Assembly (NCBI GenBank): GCA_017537025.1
Contig: JAFWCB010000001.1
Location: 1 to 64,000, forward strand
Direction of reading: 5' to 3'
Length of the DNA stretch: 64,000 bases
Source: Sediminibacterium sp.
GTDB taxonomy: Bacteria > Bacteroidota > Bacteroidia > Chitinophagales > Chitinophagaceae
Shown here: positions 44,060-54,093 of the stretch, in pieces
Layout: every line of letters starts with the position of its first letter
Position numbering within the stretch: position 1 is the stretch's first letter
Notes under the pieces: generated by a model
The model's input: only the letters and a program-made list of their open reading frames with translations
What the model was told of the DNA's origin: nothing
The model's database searches: none
Made by a program: the position numbers and the translations under genes

Positions 44060-44582
44060 TAGCTTCTTGAGCAGTACTACAAACAAGTAATCTGTCTTTC
44101 CAATCTTCATGCAAAAATCCATTGGCTTGCATGGATTCAATATGTGCTATTAAATGGTTATAGTACCCATCACAATTCAGGAGCACAATTTTTTTATCGT
44201 GAATTTTTAAGGTATTCCAGGTAAGCATTTCAAATAATTCATCCATGGTACCATTCCCACCGGGTAATATGATAGCTGCATCACATAACTCGTACATCAT
44301 TCTTTTCCGAATGTGCATATCGGGTACTACGCGCAAATCACTGATTCCTTTATGTTGTGCCTCCCAGCCAACCAATACTTCCGGAATAACCCCAATAACT
44401 TCACCGCCGCCAGCCATCACCGAATCGGCTATCGCACCCATCAACCCTACGCTCCCACCGCCATATACTAACGTAATACCTAGTGATGCCATCAAGCCTC
44501 CCAATACTTTTGTTTCATTTTCAAAAAGTGGATTTATTCCTTTTTTGGAGCCACAAAAAACGGCTATACTTTTTGTATTCAT
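44043..44582 (-). CDS. LOG-family cytokinin riboside 5'-monophosphate phosphoribohydrolase
   Basis: The product is 179 residues of Rossmann type. It has both LOG signatures: MHIRKRMMYE (about 90-98, with the catalytic Arg) and PGGNGTMDE at 107-115 with the catalytic Glu. Members of this group (TIGR00730) cleave nucleoside 5'-monophosphates to a base and ribose-5-phosphate; in bacteria the true substrate is often AMP or unclear. YGGGSVGLMGAIAD is the nucleotide loop. The tail-to-tail overlap with the barrel gene leaves no room for a terminator. Confidence 0.92.
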   Translation of the reverse strand: MNTKSIAVFCGSKKGINPLFENETKVLGGLMASLGITLVYGGGSVGLMGAIADSVMAGGGEVIGVIPEVLVGWEAQHKGISDLRVVPDMHIRKRMMYELCDAAIILPGGNGTMDELFEMLTWNTLKIHDKKIVLLNCDGYYNHLIAHIESMQANGFLHEDWKDRLLVCSTAQEAINALI

Positions 44583-44662
44583 ATTTCTGATTCAATCCGC
44601 AAAATACCTGAAATATTTTTACTACTTTACAATTTCCATTAATTAACGATTTAATCAAGCTT

Positions 44663-46108
44663 ATGTCGCCTGTCATGCTGTTTTCCTTTGTGGTTGCTTA
44701 TTTTATCATTTTACTTACCGTAGCCTGGTATACCGGTAAGGGAAGCGATAACCACTCGTTTTTTATAGGAAACAAGAATAGTAACTGGATGCTGGTTGCT
44801 TTTGGCATGGTTGGTACATCACTCAGTGGCGTAACTTTCGTCAGTGTACCGGGAGCTGTGGCCAAAGAATCTTTCGCCTATTTTCAAATCACACTAGGCT
44901 ACCTGATAGGATATGCCATGATTGCTTTTGTACTGCTACCCCTTTACTATAAACTCAATCTCACTTCTATTTATAATTATTTGAGTTCCCGACTTGGGTT
45001 CAACGCATATAAAACAGGATCCTCCTTTTTCATCCTTTCTCGTGTATTAGGCGCCACCGCTCGGTTGTACCTAGTAGTAAATATTTTGCAAGAAGCTATT
45101 TTAAATAGTTTCGGGATTCCCTTTTGGGCAACTACGCTCATTATTCTTGCCATGATATTACTCTATACGTATGAAGGCGGTGTAAAAACAATCGTATATA
45201 CCGATACCTTACAAACTACTTGTATGCTCCTCGGATTAGTCATTTGTGTTGTATACATTTTGAATCAGATGGATCTTAGTTTTATGGGTAGTATTCAAGC
45301 GATGAATAACAAAGGATACGCAACCATTTTTGTTACCGATCCAAACAGCAAATTATTTTTTGTAAAACAAATTTTAGCCGGTGCCTTTATAACCGTTACC
45401 ATGACCGGCATGGATCAGGAAATGATGCAAAAAAATATCTCCGTTAAAAACTTGAAAGACTCGCAAAAAAATGTACTCTCCATGGCCATGGTTTTAATGA
45501 TGGTCATATTACTATTTTTATTTTTAGGCGGCTTATTGTATTTATATGCCGATAAATTAGGTGTTACCGCAACGGGCGATAAAATATTCCCCACTATTGC
45601 ATTGGAACATATGCCTCCTTTTGTGGCTGTTATATTTATCATCGCGCTTATTTCAGCTTTATTCCCTAGTGCCGATGGTGCTATCACAGCGCTTACGGCC
45701 ACTTTCTGTATCGATATTTTGGGTATTCAACGCCGGCCGGAATTATCCGATGCGCAACAAAAGAAAATTCGTCAACGTGTTCACCTCAGCTTTGCCTTTA
45801 TTTTTTTATTGTTCGTGATGATCTTTAAATGGGTAAACGATCCTAGTATGATCGGACTATTATTAAAAATTGCCGCTTATACCTACGGGCCACTTTTAGG
45901 CCTATTCACATTTGGTATTTTAACGAAACGCGTAGTCAATGATAAGTTGGTTCCTTATGTATGCGTAGCTGCACCGATTATCTGTTTTATACTCGATAAA
46001 TTTCAAAAACAGTTATTAGGTTCATTTGAAGTAGGATTAGAATTATTGATCATCAATGGCGCTATTACCTTTATTGGATTGCTGTTTATTTCGAAACCTG
46101 CCAAATAA
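44663..46108 (+). CDS. Sodium:solute symporter family transporter
   Basis: The product is 481 residues with about 13 membrane helices. The SSS family pattern is visible: MVGTSLSGVTFVSVPGA in helix 2, GATARLYLVVNILQEAI, YEGGVKTIVYTDTLQTT and an ALFPSADGAITALTATFCIDI block in helix 8-9 where the sodium-binding Ser/Thr lie. The substrate cannot be named. The next four genes on the + strand follow within a few bases of each other, so it leads a probable operon. Confidence 0.9.
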   Translation: MSPVMLFSFVVAYFIILLTVAWYTGKGSDNHSFFIGNKNSNWMLVAFGMVGTSLSGVTFVSVPGAVAKESFAYFQITLGYLIGYAMIAFVLLPLYYKLNLTSIYNYLSSRLGFNAYKTGSSFFILSRVLGATARLYLVVNILQEAILNSFGIPFWATTLIILAMILLYTYEGGVKTIVYTDTLQTTCMLLGLVICVVYILNQMDLSFMGSIQAMNNKGYATIFVTDPNSKLFFVKQILAGAFITVTMTGMDQEMMQKNISVKNLKDSQKNVLSMAMVLMMVILLFLFLGGLLYLYADKLGVTATGDKIFPTIALEHMPPFVAVIFIIALISALFPSADGAITALTATFCIDILGIQRRPELSDAQQKKIRQRVHLSFAFIFLLFVMIFKWVNDPSMIGLLLKIAAYTYGPLLGLFTFGILTKRVVNDKLVPYVCVAAPIICFILDKFQKQLLGSFEVGLELLIINGAITFIGLLFISKPAK

Positions 46109-46114
46109 ATATTT

Positions 46115-46759
46115 ATGGAGATCATTGATGCCCGCGCCGAAAACTATGCAGCCCATTTTACCACCGACGAATCGCCGCTGTTAGCAGTCATTCACAAAGA
46201 AACCCTGGCATCACATCCACAATCCCATATGCTTAGCGGTAAAATACAAGGGCAATTTCTACGATTGATAAGCCAACTCATGCAACCCAAATATATTCTC
46301 GAAATCGGCAGTTTTACCGGATACAGTGGTATTTGTTTGGCTGAGGGTTTAGCGCCTGATGGTGAACTACATACTATCGAAATAAGAGAAGAAGATGCAG
46401 ATACCGCCGCTAAAAATTTTCACCAATCAAATCAAAATAAGCAAATAACTTTGCATCGCGGAAACGCCCTCGAGATCATTGACACCCTTGAATATAGTTG
46501 GGATCTTGTGTTTATTGATGCTGATAAAACAGGCTATATTGATTACTACGAAAAAATTGTTCCCAAACTATCCGATAATGGTATCATACTAGCCGATAAT
46601 GTGTTGTTTCATGGCCAGGTACTAACCGATCCTATTCAAGGGAAAAATGCTAAAGCAATACATGCTTTCAATGAGCATGTAAAAAATGATTCTAGAACCG
46701 AGCAAGTTGTGATTACGCTACGCGATGGTATTTCGATGATAAAAAAGAAAAAAGCATGA
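46115..46759 (+). CDS. SAM-dependent O-methyltransferase (CCoAOMT/catechol type)
   Basis: The product is 214 residues. ILEIGSFTGYSGICLAEGL (about 60-80) is the SAM loop, LHTIEIREEDADTAAKNF the second motif, and WDLVFIDADKTGYIDYYEKI plus LADNVLFHGQV carry the metal-binding Asp residues of the caffeoyl-CoA/catechol class. It methylates a hydroxyl group on an unknown acceptor. It starts six bases after the symporter and its stop overlaps the GH73 gene by four bases, so it belongs to the same transcript. Confidence 0.9.
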   Translation: MEIIDARAENYAAHFTTDESPLLAVIHKETLASHPQSHMLSGKIQGQFLRLISQLMQPKYILEIGSFTGYSGICLAEGLAPDGELHTIEIREEDADTAAKNFHQSNQNKQITLHRGNALEIIDTLEYSWDLVFIDADKTGYIDYYEKIVPKLSDNGIILADNVLFHGQVLTDPIQGKNAKAIHAFNEHVKNDSRTEQVVITLRDGISMIKKKKA

Positions 46760-47745
46760 TGAGATTTGGTTTTATTATTTTATTGGTTTTTTCACTTACT
46801 GCCCATGCACAAAAAGAAAAAACAGAAGCTTATATAGCACGCTATAAAGAAGTGGCTATTCAAGAAATGATACGCTCGGGCGTACCGGCTTCTATTACAT
46901 TGGCTCAGGGGATCCTAGAATCACAATCAGGAGAAAGTGATCTGGTAAAAAGATCGAATAATCATTTTGGTATTAAATGTAAACCCGAGTGGACCGGACC
47001 CAGAACCTACCATGATGACGACGAAAAAGGAGAATGCTTTAGAGTATATGATTCGCCCGAAAATTCTTTTAAAGATCACTCTGATTTCTTGAGAACCCGC
47101 GCACATTATGCTTTTCTTTTCAAACTAAACCCTACCGATTACGAAGGATGGGCTAACGGTTTGAAAAAAGCAGGTTATGCAACATCTCCTACCTATCCTG
47201 CCAAATTGATTAAGCTAATCAATGATTATCAGTTGCAACAATATACTACAGATGCATTAACCCGAATCAGCCATCCAAAAATACAAGCTCCGGAAACAAA
47301 AATAACACCCATAGTAACTACAACAGCTTCTTCCACACCTATAGAAAAAAAAGAAGAAGAATCATCTACAACCATTACAGCCCCGAATAAAAAAACAAAT
47401 ACACCTGTTATTTCTACTCCATTTGAAATTAATGCTACTAAAGTGGTATTAGTACCTGCAGGTACTTCCTTACTGGCCTTAGCCAATAAATATGAAATTG
47501 CCTATAGTCGATTATTGAATTTTAATGATATGGACGAAGTAGACATACTCGAAAAAGATCAACTCGTTTATCTGGAGAAAAAACAAAAAAAAGGCATCAC
47601 TGATTTTCATGAAGTAAAAGCCGGAGAAACGCTCTTTAGTATTGCACAAGCCAATGCTATTCGTATAGAGAGCTTATTACTATATAACAATCTCACAAAA
47701 GATACACAACCTTCTGTTGGTACTAAATTAAAACTGAAACCCTAA
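46756..47745 (+). CDS. Secreted N-acetylglucosaminidase (GH73) with two LysM domains
   Basis: The product is 329 residues. A signal peptide (to about 18, TAHAQ) leads into a GH73/FlgJ-like domain (about 25-160): ASITLAQGILESQSGESDL with the catalytic Glu, NNHFGIKCK, and YDSPENSFKDHSDFL. A Ser/Thr/Pro-rich linker (about 170-220) joins two LysM repeats (about 227-272, VPAGTSLLALANKYEI, and 283-328, VKAGETLFSIAQ). It should cut the peptidoglycan glycan chain. Its ATG overlaps the methyltransferase stop. Confidence 0.92.
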   Translation: MMRFGFIILLVFSLTAHAQKEKTEAYIARYKEVAIQEMIRSGVPASITLAQGILESQSGESDLVKRSNNHFGIKCKPEWTGPRTYHDDDEKGECFRVYDSPENSFKDHSDFLRTRAHYAFLFKLNPTDYEGWANGLKKAGYATSPTYPAKLIKLINDYQLQQYTTDALTRISHPKIQAPETKITPIVTTTASSTPIEKKEEESSTTITAPNKKTNTPVISTPFEINATKVVLVPAGTSLLALANKYEIAYSRLLNFNDMDEVDILEKDQLVYLEKKQKKGITDFHEVKAGETLFSIAQANAIRIESLLLYNNLTKDTQPSVGTKLKLKP

Positions 47746-47746
47746 C

Positions 47747-48295
47747 ATGCAGCCAAAAGAAATTACCCTTTTCGATAAAACCTTTGAACCCTATTTAACC
47801 GAATCGGAAATTCAGGAAAAAATTAAACAACTGGCTGCTGAATTAGACTCATACTATGCGGATAAGAAGCCCTTATTCATTGCCATTCTAAATGGCTCTT
47901 TTATGTTTGCTGCTGATCTTTTTAAACAACTTACTATAGAAGCTGAAATATGTTTTATTAAACTAGCTTCTTATAAAGGTACCAAGAGCACCGGGCATGT
48001 AATAACCGCCATAGGTTTAGATACGGATATCACTAACAGGCATATTGTAATTTTAGAAGATATTATTGATACCGGAAAAACATTACACGAATTTCTACCA
48101 CAGGTGCATAATCAACAACCCGCTTCTTTGAAAGTAGCCGTATTATTACATAAACCGGAAGCTAAAAAATTTGATGTGCCTATTGATTATAGTTGCTTCA
48201 CAATCCCCAATCGTTTTGTACTGGGTTATGGATTAGACTATGATGGTTATGGTAGAAACTTAAAGGAAATTTATCAACTCAAACTAACTGAATAA
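47747..48295 (+). CDS. hpt: Hypoxanthine phosphoribosyltransferase
   Basis: The product is 182 residues. The PRPP-binding loop VILEDIIDTGKTL is at about 101-113, the flexible-loop region has KLASYKGTKSTG, and RFVLGYGLDYDGYGRNL near the end is the HPRT signature. It salvages hypoxanthine and/or guanine to IMP and GMP with PRPP. It begins two bases after the LysM gene and is followed three bases later by the VWA gene, so it is central in a tight operon of unrelated functions. Confidence 0.95.
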   Translation: MQPKEITLFDKTFEPYLTESEIQEKIKQLAAELDSYYADKKPLFIAILNGSFMFAADLFKQLTIEAEICFIKLASYKGTKSTGHVITAIGLDTDITNRHIVILEDIIDTGKTLHEFLPQVHNQQPASLKVAVLLHKPEAKKFDVPIDYSCFTIPNRFVLGYGLDYDGYGRNLKEIYQLKLTE

Positions 48296-48298
48296 TTA

Positions 48299-50056
48299 TT
48301 GCGTATCATATTTTGTATATGCCTATCATTATTTGGCTTTTCTAAAAGCTACAGTCAGTTTATACTCAAGGGAGATATTAGTAATAAGCAGGGAAAATAT
48401 TTACAAGGTGTAAAAATTCTTGTTCGTTCTTTACCGAACACCGTATTTTTTTCCGGTAATGGAGGAAGTTTTAGCATCCCTATCCAACAGCCAACCGATA
48501 GTATTACCGTATCCTATGATGGCTATATCACTATCACCACATTTATCCATGCGAATAACTATCAAACCATTTATATTGATATGTTACCGGCAACCGCACA
48601 ATTATATGGTACCAAGCTTTCAACAATAATTCATAATAATAAAGTTGATGCAAACAATACAGTACCTTTATTAGGAGAGAGCTATACCAATACAGTTGAA
48701 AATAGTTTTATAGAAACCAAAACATCTGCCACAACAAATTTTTCTTTAACGGCCGGTAAAGCTGCTTATAGTAATATTCGCAGATTCATCAATAATGAAA
48801 CGCTGGTACCAAAAGATGCTGTACGTATTGAAGAAATGTTAAACTATTTCAATCTTAAACTCCCGCAGGATACGGGTTTTATAGAGAGTTTTACCTTACG
48901 TACTAAAATGAGTAGCTGTCCGTGGAATAATAATAACAAGCTCTTCTATATTAATTTAATTGCACCAAAACTAAATGTAGATAGTTTACCGGCTTCTAAT
49001 TTAGTATTCCTGATAGATGTTTCCGGATCGATGGATCAGCCAAACCGATTACCCCTTTTACAAACTGCTTTTAAATTACTGGTAGATAATCTGAGGGAAA
49101 AAGACACACTTAGTATTGTAACATATGGAGGTAATGTAGCTATTGCGCTCCCACCTACCGGGGGGAATGAAAAAAAGAAAATAAAAGATATCATTGATTC
49201 CTTAGGAGCCGGAGGAGAAACCCCTGGAGAAAACGCTATCCGCGTTGCTTATAATTTAGCTAAAAGGTATAAAGTACCAAATGGTAATAACCGCGTTATA
49301 TTAGCCACCGATGGCGATTTTAATGTTGGCCAATCTAACGATAAAGAATTAGAACAACTCATTGGCACCTATCGCGAATTAGGTATTTATCTTACCTGCT
49401 TGGGTGTTGGTATGGGAAATTATAAGGATAGTAAATTAGAAGCATTAGCCAAAAAAGGAAATGGTAATTTCTCTTATATCGATCAAATACAAGAGGCTGA
49501 GAAAGTACTGGTTAAAGAATTCACACAAACCTTATTTGCTGTTGCTAATGAAGCTACCCTTTCTGTTCGTTTTAATCCGCAAATGATCAAAGCCTATCGG
49601 CTTATCGGTTATGAAAATCAAAAAACAGTAATGGCCGATACCAGTAATACAATAGAAGGTGGTGAGTTGGGAAGTGCGCATGCCTCCATGGCTATTTTTG
49701 AAATTGTGCCTGTGAAAGCCGATACGAGTATCACCAGTTTCCCCGCCGCTTTTATGCAATTACAGTATAAAAAAAATAATACCGATTCCATACCTTGGCA
49801 ACAAAGTTTTTCTGCTTTTTACCAGCCCGAAACTATTGAAACAATCGATTCTATCTATCGCTTCTCAGCAGCTATTGCTGCCTTTGGTGGTTTTTTGAAG
49901 GAATCAAAATTCTATAAAAACTATAGCTTGGAAGAAATCACACAATTGGCGATAAGTGCCGCAGATACGCGAGATATACCACAAAAGGATTTTATATCCG
50001 TATTACAAAAAGCGCCCCGTATTTACCGATCTTCTAAGAAAAAGAGAACTAACTAA
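48299..50056 (+). CDS. Exported VWA-domain protein (YfbK-like) with N-terminal carboxypeptidase-like domain
   Basis: The product is 585 residues. The start is TTG 48299: it lies three bases after hpt and the next codons form a signal peptide (to about 22, SKSYSQ); there is no ATG nearby. Domains: a CarboxypepD_reg-like beta sandwich (about 23-90), the YfbK-type N-terminal domain ([15 protein letters not shown]), a VWA domain with MIDAS DVSGS (Asp240, Ser242, Ser244), and a C-terminal DUF3520-like region (about 420-585). It would bind a metal-bridged partner in the envelope; its role is unknown. Confidence 0.85.
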   Translation: MRIIFCICLSLFGFSKSYSQFILKGDISNKQGKYLQGVKILVRSLPNTVFFSGNGGSFSIPIQQPTDSITVSYDGYITITTFIHANNYQTIYIDMLPATAQLYGTKLSTIIHNNKVDANNTVPLLGESYTNTVENSFIETKTSATTNFSLTAGKAAYSNIRRFINNETLVPKDAVRIEEMLNYFNLKLPQDTGFIESFTLRTKMSSCPWNNNNKLFYINLIAPKLNVDSLPASNLVFLIDVSGSMDQPNRLPLLQTAFKLLVDNLREKDTLSIVTYGGNVAIALPPTGGNEKKKIKDIIDSLGAGGETPGENAIRVAYNLAKRYKVPNGNNRVILATDGDFNVGQSNDKELEQLIGTYRELGIYLTCLGVGMGNYKDSKLEALAKKGNGNFSYIDQIQEAEKVLVKEFTQTLFAVANEATLSVRFNPQMIKAYRLIGYENQKTVMADTSNTIEGGELGSAHASMAIFEIVPVKADTSITSFPAAFMQLQYKKNNTDSIPWQQSFSAFYQPETIETIDSIYRFSAAIAAFGGFLKESKFYKNYSLEEITQLAISAADTRDIPQKDFISVLQKAPRIYRSSKKKRTN

Positions 50057-51221
50057 ATGCTTCTTTTACCCTATCAAAAAAACTCTTCTCCCCTTTTACA
50101 GGATTAGGTTTAAAATTATTACTGGTACTTAATTTCTCTAACACAGCTTTTTCTTCTGAACTTATATTTTGTGGGGTCCAAATATTTACATTGATCAATT
50201 GATCGCCTCTTCCGTATCCTTGAACTTCTGGAAACCCTTTACCCTTCAATCTAAAAATTTTACCCCCCTGTGTTCCGGCAGGGATTTTAATTTTCGCTCT
50301 GCCATCTATGGTAGGCACTTCTACCTGTGTACCAAATACCGCATCTGGGAAAGAGATATGTAAATCATAAGCAACATTCAATCCATCTCTATGTAAAGAT
50401 TCATGCGCCTCTTCTTCAATTTGAATTATTAAATCACCCGGAGCACCACCTCTTTCACCGGCATTACCTTTGCCTCCCATACTCAATTGCATACCTTCTT
50501 GTACACCTGCCGGAATATCTATACTTATCGTTTCTTCCCCATATACTCTTCCCTCCCCTTTACAAGTACCACATTTTGCAGTTACTGTAGTGCCCTCACC
50601 GCTACAAGCCGGACAAGTAGTAACTGTTTGCATTTGTCCTAAAAAGGTACTGGTTACTTTGCGTACTTGTCCACTTCCGTTACAAGTACTACAGGTTTGC
50701 ACACTGTTTTTATCTTTTGCTCCGCTACCTGCACACGTATTACAAGCAACATGCTTTTTTACTTTCACATTTTTGGTAACGCCTTTCGCAATCTCCTCAA
50801 AATTTAATTTGAGTTTAATACGCAAATTACTTCCTCTTTGTCCGCGTGCACGAGAAGTACCACCGCCTCCTCTTCTTCCACCGCCGCCAAAGAAACTACC
50901 AAACATATCATCACCGAAAATATCTCCAAACTGACTGAAGATATCATTCATATCCATACCGCCTCCATAGCTTCCGCCACCGCCCATACCCGGACCAAAA
51001 GCAGCATGACCATAGCGATCATATTTTGCTTTTTTATCGGCATCACTTAATACCTCATAAGCCTCAGCAGCTTCTTTAAATTTTTCTTCTGCCGCTTTAT
51101 CGCCAGGGTTTCTATCGGGGTGATATTGCATAGCCGTTTTGCGGTATGCTTTTTTAATTTCATCTGCGGAAGCCGATTTACTTACACCTAGTATTTCGTA
51201 AAAATCTCTTTTAGTAGCCAT
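50049..51221 (-). CDS. dnaJ: Molecular chaperone DnaJ
   Basis: The product is 390 residues: J-domain with HPD at 34-36, a Gly-rich linker (about 78-122, [12 protein letters not shown] and [10 protein letters not shown]), four CxxCxGxG zinc repeats ([32 protein letters not shown]), and two beta-rich substrate domains. It hands unfolded proteins to DnaK and stimulates its ATPase. dnaK is not in the window; grpE lies six bases upstream on the same strand. The 3' end overlaps the convergent VWA gene by eight bases. Confidence 0.97.
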   Translation of the reverse strand: MATKRDFYEILGVSKSASADEIKKAYRKTAMQYHPDRNPGDKAAEEKFKEAAEAYEVLSDADKKAKYDRYGHAAFGPGMGGGGSYGGGMDMNDIFSQFGDIFGDDMFGSFFGGGGRRGGGGTSRARGQRGSNLRIKLKLNFEEIAKGVTKNVKVKKHVACNTCAGSGAKDKNSVQTCSTCNGSGQVRKVTSTFLGQMQTVTTCPACSGEGTTVTAKCGTCKGEGRVYGEETISIDIPAGVQEGMQLSMGGKGNAGERGGAPGDLIIQIEEEAHESLHRDGLNVAYDLHISFPDAVFGTQVEVPTIDGRAKIKIPAGTQGGKIFRLKGKGFPEVQGYGRGDQLINVNIWTPQNISSEEKAVLEKLSTSNNFKPNPVKGEKSFFDRVKEAFS

Positions 51222-51227
51222 AATATT

Positions 51228-51797
51228 TTATTTACCCACTACCACTTTAGCAAAGCGGATAATTTTATCGTTGAGGTAATACCCTTTCATCACTTCATCC
51301 AATACTTTTCCTTTTTGTTCTTCTGTTGGAGCAGGAATTTCAGTAATGGCTTCATGCTTTTCTACATCAAAATCCTGATTGATACTCTCCATTACTTTAA
51401 CGCCCTTTTGTTGTAAAGAGCTTCTTAGTTTATTAAATACCAGCTGAATACCTTCTTTCTGCACGGCTATATCATCGGTACCATTCAATTGCTTTTCGGC
51501 ACGATCACAATCGTCTAATACATCCAATAAAGAAACGATCACATCTTTTCCGGCGGTTTGAATCAGTTCTAACCGTTCTTTAGCTGTTCTTCTGCGGAAA
51601 TTATCAAATTCGGCCATCAAACGGAGATATTTATCTTTCTGCTCTTGTAGCTCAGCTTGCAATTTTTCCATAGCCGACTCCTCTGCTACCGGCTCGTTTA
51701 AATGAGAGGTACCGGCTGCATTTTCGTCAGCATTCACATCAAATGCTGCATTTTTTTCTACTGTTTCTTGTTCCTGGGCTATTTCACGCTCTTCCAT
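51228..51797 (-). CDS. grpE: Nucleotide exchange factor GrpE
   Basis: The product is 189 residues. A long acidic N-terminus (about 1-45), a coiled-coil helix (EKLQAELQEQKDKYLRLMAEFDNFRRRTAKER) and a C-terminal beta domain (DFDVEKHEAITEIPAP, KGKVLDEVMKGYYLNDKIIRFAKVVV) are the full GrpE plan. It releases ADP from DnaK. It is the first gene of a grpE-dnaJ operon. Its 5' end is close to the divergent RlmI-like gene (93 bases), so both promoters share that gap. Confidence 0.96.
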   Translation of the reverse strand: MEEREIAQEQETVEKNAAFDVNADENAAGTSHLNEPVAEESAMEKLQAELQEQKDKYLRLMAEFDNFRRRTAKERLELIQTAGKDVIVSLLDVLDDCDRAEKQLNGTDDIAVQKEGIQLVFNKLRSSLQQKGVKVMESINQDFDVEKHEAITEIPAPTEEQKGKVLDEVMKGYYLNDKIIRFAKVVVGK

Positions 51798-51878
51798 ATT
51801 GTTATTTTATTGATTTTCAATAGGGGCAAATATTTTGCCACGCAAAGAAAAGGGAAAAATTGGCAGATTCACCCAACC

Positions 51879-51886
51879 TATATTTG
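51879..51886 (+). promoter_or_regulatory. -7 box of the RlmI-like gene
   Basis: TATATTTG, a perfect TAnnTTTG, ends four bases before the ATG at 51891. A TTG at 51860-51862 lies close enough to serve as the -33 element, though the spacing is shorter than usual. Confidence 0.5.
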
Positions 51887-51890
51887 TAAT

Positions 51891-53066
51891 ATGATAACTG
51901 TGTATTTAAAGAAAAGAATAGCTCCCCGTATTGCCAATGGACATCCCTGGATATTTGCCAATGAGGTAGATCGGGTAGCGGGCGCACCTGCTGCCGGAGA
52001 CCTCGTAGAAGTGCATTATGCCGACGGTAAATTGGCTGGAATCGGTTATATTAACCCCAAATCTCAGATTTTAGTTCGGTTACTCACCCGCAAGCGGGAA
52101 AATATTGATGATGCCTTTTTTAGAAAAAGAATTGCCGGTGCCTGGGCATATCGACAAAAAACAGGGTATACCGAAAACTGCAGGTTGATTTTTGGTGAAG
52201 CCGATCAAATGCCAGCACTTATCATAGATAAGTTCAATGATTATTTCGTATTGCAAACTTTGGCGTTGGGCATGGATAAATGGAAGCCTGCTATTGTACA
52301 TGCACTGCAAGATATTTTTAAACCAAAAGGTATTTATGAACGGAATGATGTACCTGTACGAAATTTAGAAGGATTAGAACAACAGAAAGGATTTTTATCT
52401 GAACCTTTCGATACCAATATTATCATTCGTGAAAATGGCTTACAGTTTCATGTAGATATTGCGAACGGACAAAAAACGGGATATTTTTTAGATCAGAAAG
52501 ATAATAGAAGAGCCATTCAGCATATTGTAAAAGGGGCAGAAGTGTTAGGTGCTTTTACGTATACCGGTACTTTTGAAATTCATGCAGCTCATTATGGCGC
52601 AAAAACTGTTTTAGGGATAGATATTTCGGAACAGGCAGTAGCACAAGCAAATAGAAATGCTACATTGAATAAGCTAGATCATATTTGTAGGTTCGAAGCT
52701 ATGAATGCTTTTGATGTATTGAAAGAATGGGGTAAAGAAGAAAAAAAATATGATGTGGTAATGCTCGATCCACCTGCGTTTACCAAGAGTAGAGAAAATA
52801 TTCAGAAAGCCATTACGGGCTATAAAGAAATTAATTTGAGAGGTATGAAGCTGATACGTAATGGTGGATTCTTAGTAACATCCAGCTGTACCAATTTAGT
52901 ACAACCGGATTTGTTTTTACAAACCATTGATATGGCAGCAAAAGATGCACGTAAAAGATTCAGGCAGGTTACTTTTCAGGCACAAGCCTCCGATCATCCG
53001 ATTATTTGGGGTATGGAGAATACCAATTATTTAAAGTTCCTGATCGTAGAAGTTTCGGATCATTGA
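51891..53066 (+). CDS. Class I rRNA (cytosine-C5)-methyltransferase, RlmI type
   Basis: ATG 51891 gives 391 residues; the frame runs on upstream through grpE DNA, but the first conserved residues (VYLKKRIAPRIANGHPWIF, the PUA domain) begin here. Then a linker domain and a Rossmann methyltransferase: GAFTYTGTFEIHAAHYGAKTVLGIDIS, DVVMLDPPAFTKSRENI, TSSCTNLV. E. coli RlmI methylates C1962 of 23S rRNA; this is the likely role, with RlmK-like enzymes as the alternative. It sits downstream of a leaderless-type promoter. Confidence 0.9.
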   Translation: MITVYLKKRIAPRIANGHPWIFANEVDRVAGAPAAGDLVEVHYADGKLAGIGYINPKSQILVRLLTRKRENIDDAFFRKRIAGAWAYRQKTGYTENCRLIFGEADQMPALIIDKFNDYFVLQTLALGMDKWKPAIVHALQDIFKPKGIYERNDVPVRNLEGLEQQKGFLSEPFDTNIIIRENGLQFHVDIANGQKTGYFLDQKDNRRAIQHIVKGAEVLGAFTYTGTFEIHAAHYGAKTVLGIDISEQAVAQANRNATLNKLDHICRFEAMNAFDVLKEWGKEEKKYDVVMLDPPAFTKSRENIQKAITGYKEINLRGMKLIRNGGFLVTSSCTNLVQPDLFLQTIDMAAKDARKRFRQVTFQAQASDHPIIWGMENTNYLKFLIVEVSDH

Positions 53067-53088
53067 GTCGTTTGCTGTATACGGTCTG

Positions 53089-53113
53089 TCGCCCTGAGCC
53101 TGTCGAAGGGTCG
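53089..53113. repeat. CCCTGAGCCTGTCGAAGGG-type dispersed repeat
   Basis: The core CTGAGC-nTGTCGAAG in a CCC...GGG frame is a very widely dispersed intergenic motif. It lies between the convergent RlmI-like and type IX genes and recurs at 54770-54794 in inverse orientation. Confidence 0.7.
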
Positions 53114-53114
53114 T

Positions 53115-53468
53115 CTATCTTACCACCTGAAACTTTCCTGACTCTACAATTCTGCCGCTGGCATCATGAAGTTGATAAATATATAACCCACGATAATAAT
53201 TATCATCAAAGTATATCGTAATGAGAGAAGTGTTCACTTTTTGAGAACTCATTTTTCTGCCGATGAAGCTATAAATTTCGATCGTGTAGGATTTATCTAC
53301 TTGTTTATCGAATTCGAAGTTGATGAATTGGGTTGCCGGGTTCGGATAAAATTTTTGAACCAAAGATTTACTATCAGTTATATACACATAACCACCTTCG
53401 GCAGAAGAACTTGATGTTCCCCAGCCTAGCATGATTACCATAAGTATTACTGTGTATAATCCTTTCAT
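53115..53468 (-). CDS. Minimal type IX secreted protein (type A sorting domain only)
   Basis: The product is 117 residues: a signal peptide (to about 24), a short linker of about 15 residues, then from about residue 38 a complete type A T9SS C-terminal domain: [37 protein letters not shown] and ESGKFQVV are its four sequence blocks. There is no room for a cargo domain. It is either a remnant of a longer cargo, a decoy or carrier for the channel, or a small surface protein. It is a lone gene. Confidence 0.8.
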   Translation of the reverse strand: MKGLYTVILMVIMLGWGTSSSSAEGGYVYITDSKSLVQKFYPNPATQFINFEFDKQVDKSYTIEIYSFIGRKMSSQKVNTSLITIYFDDNYYRGLYIYQLHDASGRIVESGKFQVVR

Positions 53469-53524
53469 CGGATAGATTCTTCTATAAAGATATCAAAAAA
53501 TGATAAAATGTGGCCAAATGGCAT

Positions 53525-53551
53525 AAAAAAGCCCCAACAGTACTGTTGGGG
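53525..53551 (-). terminator. Intrinsic terminator after the peroxiredoxin gene
   Basis: A perfect 9-base stem CCCCAACAG / CTGTTGGGG with a two-base loop (53532-53551) is followed on the minus strand by c then six T. It lies 20 bases after the stop. Confidence 0.9.
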
Positions 53552-53571
53552 TAATGATTTATCGAAATATA

Positions 53572-54045
53572 TTATTTCAAAGAAGCCAATGTAGCTTGTA
53601 TAGCTTCGAAATTGGGCAGGTCGCCCGGGGTAGCACATATTTCTGCATATTGCACGATACCTTCCGCATCAATTACGAAGGCAGCGCGCTTACTAACACC
53701 GTGCATACCAAAAGCAGGGAAGGTTTCATACAACACATCAAAAGCTGTTGAGGCTTCCTTATTAAAATCACTCAATAATGGGAAATTCAAATTTTGTTCT
53801 TTCTTAAATTTATCGAGTGTAAATAATGAATCTACAGATATACCATACACCTGTGCATTGGTTGCATTATACGTTGCAATATTATCTCTCACATTGCAAA
53901 GCTCAGCAGTGCATACACCGGTAAAAGCAAGAGGGAAAAATAATAAAACTACAGGCTTACCTTTTTGAGCATGTAAGCTTACTTGTGTTTTTTCGGTGTC
54001 GAATAAATTAAAATCGGGAGCAACAGATCCTACTTGAATAGACAT
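53572..54045 (-). CDS. Peroxiredoxin, PrxQ/BCP-like or AhpE-like
   Basis: The product is 157 residues of the thioredoxin fold. The peroxidatic Cys45 is in FPLAFTGVCTAEL, with Cys50 five residues on, the spacing of the resolving Cys of PrxQ/BCP enzymes. The overall sequence (NFPLLSDFNKEASTAFDVL) also resembles AhpE-type one-Cys enzymes. It reduces H2O2 or organic hydroperoxides with thioredoxin as the likely donor. It is monocistronic, with its own terminator and an AT-rich leader. Confidence 0.93.
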   Translation of the reverse strand: MSIQVGSVAPDFNLFDTEKTQVSLHAQKGKPVVLLFFPLAFTGVCTAELCNVRDNIATYNATNAQVYGISVDSLFTLDKFKKEQNLNFPLLSDFNKEASTAFDVLYETFPAFGMHGVSKRAAFVIDAEGIVQYAEICATPGDLPNFEAIQATLASLK

Positions 54046-54093
54046 AATAAAGTTTTTAAGTTAAACAGTATAAAAAATAAAAGGTTTAGCAAT

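Noticed and set aside
50049-51221. Long + strand frames (for example 50470-50934) opposite dnaJ
   Set aside because: They mirror the Gly- and Cys-rich dnaJ sequence and have Pro/Leu-rich composition typical of antisense frames.
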